64,000 nt of DNA, from contig JAVHLG010000003.1 of the NCBI GenBank assembly GCA_031082225.1, positions 36,422 through 100,421 of the forward strand, read 5' to 3'. Made by a program: the position numbers and the translations under genes. The notes under the pieces were generated by a model, which had not been told where the DNA came from, searched no databases, and saw nothing but the letters and a program-made list of their open reading frames with translations. How positions within the stretch are numbered: position 1 is the stretch's first letter; each line of letters begins with the position of its first letter. Below are positions 61,928-64,000 of the stretch, in pieces. The DNA is from Desulfovibrionaceae bacterium. GTDB taxonomy: Bacteria; Desulfobacterota; Desulfovibrionia; Desulfovibrionales; Desulfovibrionaceae.

Positions 61928-61956
61928 GTGATAGTGCGATTGAGATTGATTGTCAA
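61928..61956 (-). promoter_or_regulatory. Fur-controlled promoter of the third feoA-like gene
   Basis: Minus strand: TTGACA (61951-61956), 17-nt spacer, TATCAC (61928-61933). The 7-1-7 Fur motif TGAGATTGATTGTCA (61941-61955) matches TGATAATnATTATCA at 11 of 14 and overlaps the -35 and spacer. Confidence 0.8.
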
Positions 61957-62148
61957 GATAGTTCTTGGGCAGTCGCCTTCGGATATGGAAATATATTCCA
62001 CGAGGGGCGGCACATCCGGCGGCTGGCGGACCAAGCCCCGCCGCCGTCCCGGTCCGCTTGCCCCCGGGCCCCTGCCGGGATATGGTCCGCCAGCCGCACG
62101 TTCCCGTCGCGGCGCCAACCCCCGACTGCAAAAGGATCCTGCCGACAC

Positions 62149-63402
62149 ATGGACAAACTGGTCATCCGGGGCGGCAAGCCCCTGCACGGAACCGTCCGCA
62201 TCAGCGGCTCCAAAAACGCCGCCCTGCCCATCCTCCTGGCCGCGCCGCTGGCGGACGGCCCCCTGGAATACGCCAACGTCCCGCGTCTGCGGGACATTTT
62301 CACCACGCTGAAGCTTTTAAACATCCTGGGCCTGTCCACCACCTTCGAGCAGGACCGGGTCTTGGTGACCCCGGCCAGCGTCCTGAACCACGAGGCCCCC
62401 TACGATCTGGTCAAGACCATGCGCGCCTCCGTGCTGTGCCTGGGCCCGCTTCTGGCCCGCCAGGGACGGGCCCGGGTGGCCCTGCCCGGCGGCTGCGCCA
62501 TCGGGGCCAGGCCCGTCAACCTGCATCTCACCGCACTGGAAAAGATGGGCGCCGTCTTTGACCTGGAGGAAGGCTACATCGAGGGACGGTGCGACCGTCT
62601 CAAGGGTGCGCACATCATCTTCGACTTCCCCACCGTGGGAGGCACGGAAAACCTGCTCATGGCCGCCTGCCTGGCCGAGGGCCGCACCATCCTGGAAAAC
62701 GCCGCCCGGGAACCGGAGATATCGGATCTGGCCGAATTCCTCATCGCCATGGGCGCAAAAATCAGCGGCCACGGCACCAGCATCATCACCATCGACGGCG
62801 TCGCCTCCCTGCACGGCGGACGCTACGCCATCATGCCCGACCGCATCGAGGCCGGGACATACATGGTGGCCGCCGCCATCACGGACGGGGATCTGATCCT
62901 GGAAAACTGCCCGTTGCGCGAACTCGACGCCGTGGTCTCCAAGCTGCGGGAGATGGGGGTCGGCATCGAGGAAACGCCTGCCGGGGTGCGCATCCGGCGC
63001 AGTTCGGAACTGGTCAACGCGGACGTGGCCACCCTGCCCTATCCCGGCTTTCCCACGGACATGCAGGCCCAGATCATGGCGCTCATGTGCCTGGCCAGGG
63101 GGGCGGGCTCCATCAAGGAAACCATTTTCGAAAACCGGTACATGCACGTCCAGGAGCTTGTGCGGCTGGGGGCCAGGATCACGGTCTCCGGCCAGAACGC
63201 CTTCGTGCACGGCACGGACCGGCTCATCGGCGCGCCGGTCATGGCCTCGGACCTTCGGGCCAGCGCCTCCCTGGTCCTGGCCGGTCTGGCCGCCCGGGGG
63301 ACCACCGCCATCCAGCGCGTCTACCACCTGGACCGGGGCTACGAATCCATGGAGGTCAAGCTTGCGGGAGTCGGGGCGGACATCGTCCGGGCCAGGGAAT
63401 AG
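62149..63402 (+). CDS. murA: UDP-N-acetylglucosamine 1-carboxyvinyltransferase MurA
   Basis: First committed step of peptidoglycan synthesis: adds enolpyruvyl to UDP-GlcNAc. 417 residues. [12 protein letters not shown] near the N-terminus, the catalytic Cys in [13 protein letters not shown] (the fosfomycin target), and [16 protein letters not shown] later. The Cys is present, so fosfomycin sensitivity is not excluded by it. AAAAGG lies rather far (about 15 nt) from the ATG. Confidence 0.96.
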   Translation: MDKLVIRGGKPLHGTVRISGSKNAALPILLAAPLADGPLEYANVPRLRDIFTTLKLLNILGLSTTFEQDRVLVTPASVLNHEAPYDLVKTMRASVLCLGPLLARQGRARVALPGGCAIGARPVNLHLTALEKMGAVFDLEEGYIEGRCDRLKGAHIIFDFPTVGGTENLLMAACLAEGRTILENAAREPEISDLAEFLIAMGAKISGHGTSIITIDGVASLHGGRYAIMPDRIEAGTYMVAAAITDGDLILENCPLRELDAVVSKLREMGVGIEETPAGVRIRRSSELVNADVATLPYPGFPTDMQAQIMALMCLARGAGSIKETIFENRYMHVQELVRLGARITVSGQNAFVHGTDRLIGAPVMASDLRASASLVLAGLAARGTTAIQRVYHLDRGYESMEVKLAGVGADIVRARE

Positions 63403-63433
63403 CCTCTCCCCGCCGCAGACAAGGAGTCGGATC

Positions 63434-63769
63434 ATGAAGCGCATCCCCATCGCCACCCTGTTGCTGCTGACGGCATGGACCTGCCCGGCCCTGGCCGAGG
63501 TGTACGCCTGCCTGGATCCAAACGGCGCGGTCATCTGCCATGTGGCCGACTCGGAGGGCAAGGCCGCCAGCCTGTGCAACGCCCAATGCCCGGCCTGCCG
63601 CAACGCCTGCACCGCCAGTCAGCTGGTCAGCGGCAGGGGCGACGCCCGCCTGCGGATCACCGGGGATCCCAGGGCGGATAAAAGCCCCAACATGGTCGCT
63701 CCCGGGGCCGACAACCGGGAGACGGCGCGAACAATCATCGAGGACGGCCTGGTGGAGACGCCGCAATAG
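63434..63769 (+). CDS. Small secreted Cys-rich protein
   Basis: 111 residues. Sec signal (IPIATLLLLTAWTCPALAE), then VYACLDPNGAVICHVAD, similar in style to DUF4124-like openings, and CNAQCPACRNACTAS, giving four closely spaced cysteines. Periplasmic disulfide or metal binding is plausible. AAGGAG precedes the ATG. It lies 31 bp after murA. Confidence 0.7.
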   Translation: MKRIPIATLLLLTAWTCPALAEVYACLDPNGAVICHVADSEGKAASLCNAQCPACRNACTASQLVSGRGDARLRITGDPRADKSPNMVAPGADNRETARTIIEDGLVETPQ

Positions 63770-63788
63770 ACGGTTTGCGGATGTTTTC

Positions 63789-63818
63789 TTGACAGGGCAG
63801 GCGGGTTCGCCGTATTTT
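63789..63818 (+). promoter_or_regulatory. Strong promoter of the Tyr-type leader
   Basis: TTGACA (63789-63794, perfect), 18-nt spacer, TATTTT (63813-63818). The leader ATG follows the -10 after exactly 6 nt. Confidence 0.8.
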
Positions 63819-63824
63819 CGTTGC

Positions 63825-63926
63825 ATGCATCGTCTTGCACCGATCCGCCCCGCAGCCTGCCGCAGCTCGTATTATTATTACGGCTACGCCTGCGCCCGTG
63901 GTCCGGCGGGGTGGAGGACGATCTAG
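63825..63926 (+). CDS. Leader peptide of an aromatic amino acid (tyrosine) attenuator
   Basis: 33-codon frame with no ribosome site but a perfect promoter directly in front. The core SSYYYYGYA has five Tyr codons out of six (TAT TAT TAT TAC GGC TAC), and one Trp follows. The stop is 30 nt before a strong terminator hairpin. This is the usual layout of ribosome-mediated attenuation: low Tyr-tRNA stalls the ribosome on the Tyr run, which lets an antiterminator form. The controlled gene lies beyond the window and is likely aromatic biosynthesis. Confidence 0.8.
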   Translation: MHRLAPIRPAACRSSYYYYGYACARGPAGWRTI

Positions 63927-63957
63927 CGTCGCACCACCATGCAAACCGCCTCGAAAG

Positions 63958-63991
63958 GGCCGCGGGCTTTCACAGCCGGCGGCCTTTTTTT
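63958..63991 (+). terminator. Attenuator terminator
   Basis: GGCCGCGGGCT (63958-63968) pairs with AGCCGGCGGCC (63974-63984) with one mismatch and a 5-nt loop, followed by seven T. The segment GCACCACC..ACCGCC upstream could pair with GGCGGGGTGG in the leader to form an alternative structure. Confidence 0.88.
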
Positions 63992-64000
63992 CGGACCGCC

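Noticed and set aside
1..64000. tRNA, rRNA, CRISPR array, insertion sequence or prophage
   Set aside because: Scanned by eye for T-loop-like sequences, regular spacer repeats, transposase and integrase motifs. The few GTTCGAATCC-like strings lie inside recognised genes.

Overview
The window is GC-rich, gene-dense bacterial chromosome and looks like a sulfate-reducing member of the Desulfovibrionaceae (Desulfobacterota). The pointers are a periplasmic tetrahaem cytochrome c3, a ferredoxin-dependent 2-oxoglutarate oxidoreductase operon, a Fur-type iron island that mixes feoAB with GGDEF and HD-GYP genes, and the mercury-methylation pair hgcA-hgcB. I see no rRNA, tRNA, CRISPR array, insertion sequence or prophage. 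The species is inferred, not proven.

Layout. 1-22 kb is mostly housekeeping, nearly all on the minus strand: amiC-like amidase (cut by the window edge), miaA, coaD, rsmD, an acyltransferase, a second EF-G, bamD, trxB-trxA, tsaD-fbp, an ftsB-like gene, pgsA, mrp and pcm. Cytochrome c3, a VOC protein, an isochorismatase-like hydrolase and a periplasmic cyclophilin follow. A RelE-type toxin-antitoxin pair lies at 22.3-22.9 kb. 23.1-28.2 kb is one plus-strand operon, korDABC plus a fused succinyl-CoA synthetase, which would take 2-oxoglutarate to succinate with reduced ferredoxin and ATP as products. 28.9-32.5 kb holds three tandem SGNH-type hydrolases, then a CNT nucleoside transporter.

34.2-42.8 kb is an iron island: Fur boxes, a DUF2325 gene, a TPR gene, a 58-residue gene, an HD-GYP gene, a GGDEF gene, and two complete feoA-feoB sets separated by a terminator. 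It ends at a perfect 36-bp palindromic terminator. 43-49 kb holds a sigma-54-dependent two-component system divergent from a DUF2318-permease-ATPase operon. The operon carries a -24/-12 promoter and an upstream palindrome, so the two-component system is its likely activator. 49-53.7 kb has a chemoreceptor with a CZB-like zinc site, a DUF1566 protein, a small HTH protein and an orphan TadG-like protein.

53.8-61.4 kb is a minus-strand arsenic/mercury/redox region: NarL-type regulator and kinase, an arsC overlapping the kinase gene, a VKOR-thioredoxin-like protein, a C_GCAxxG_C_C protein, a second arsC, hgcB, hgcA and an ArsR-type regulator. HgcA has the cap-helix motif NVWCAAGK and carries an unusual cysteine-rich N-terminal extension of about 70 residues. 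61.6-64 kb has a third feoA-like gene with its own Fur box, murA, a small secreted Cys-rich protein and, at the very edge, an apparent tyrosine-type attenuator with the leader peptide core YYYYGY.

A recurring theme is sigma-70-like promoters whose -10 box lies only 6-10 nt before a start codon that has no usable Shine-Dalgarno. I see this for the RelE toxin, the first SGNH hydrolase, the ZraS-like kinase, the TadG-like gene, the ArsR gene and the Tyr leader peptide. It suggests leaderless transcripts.
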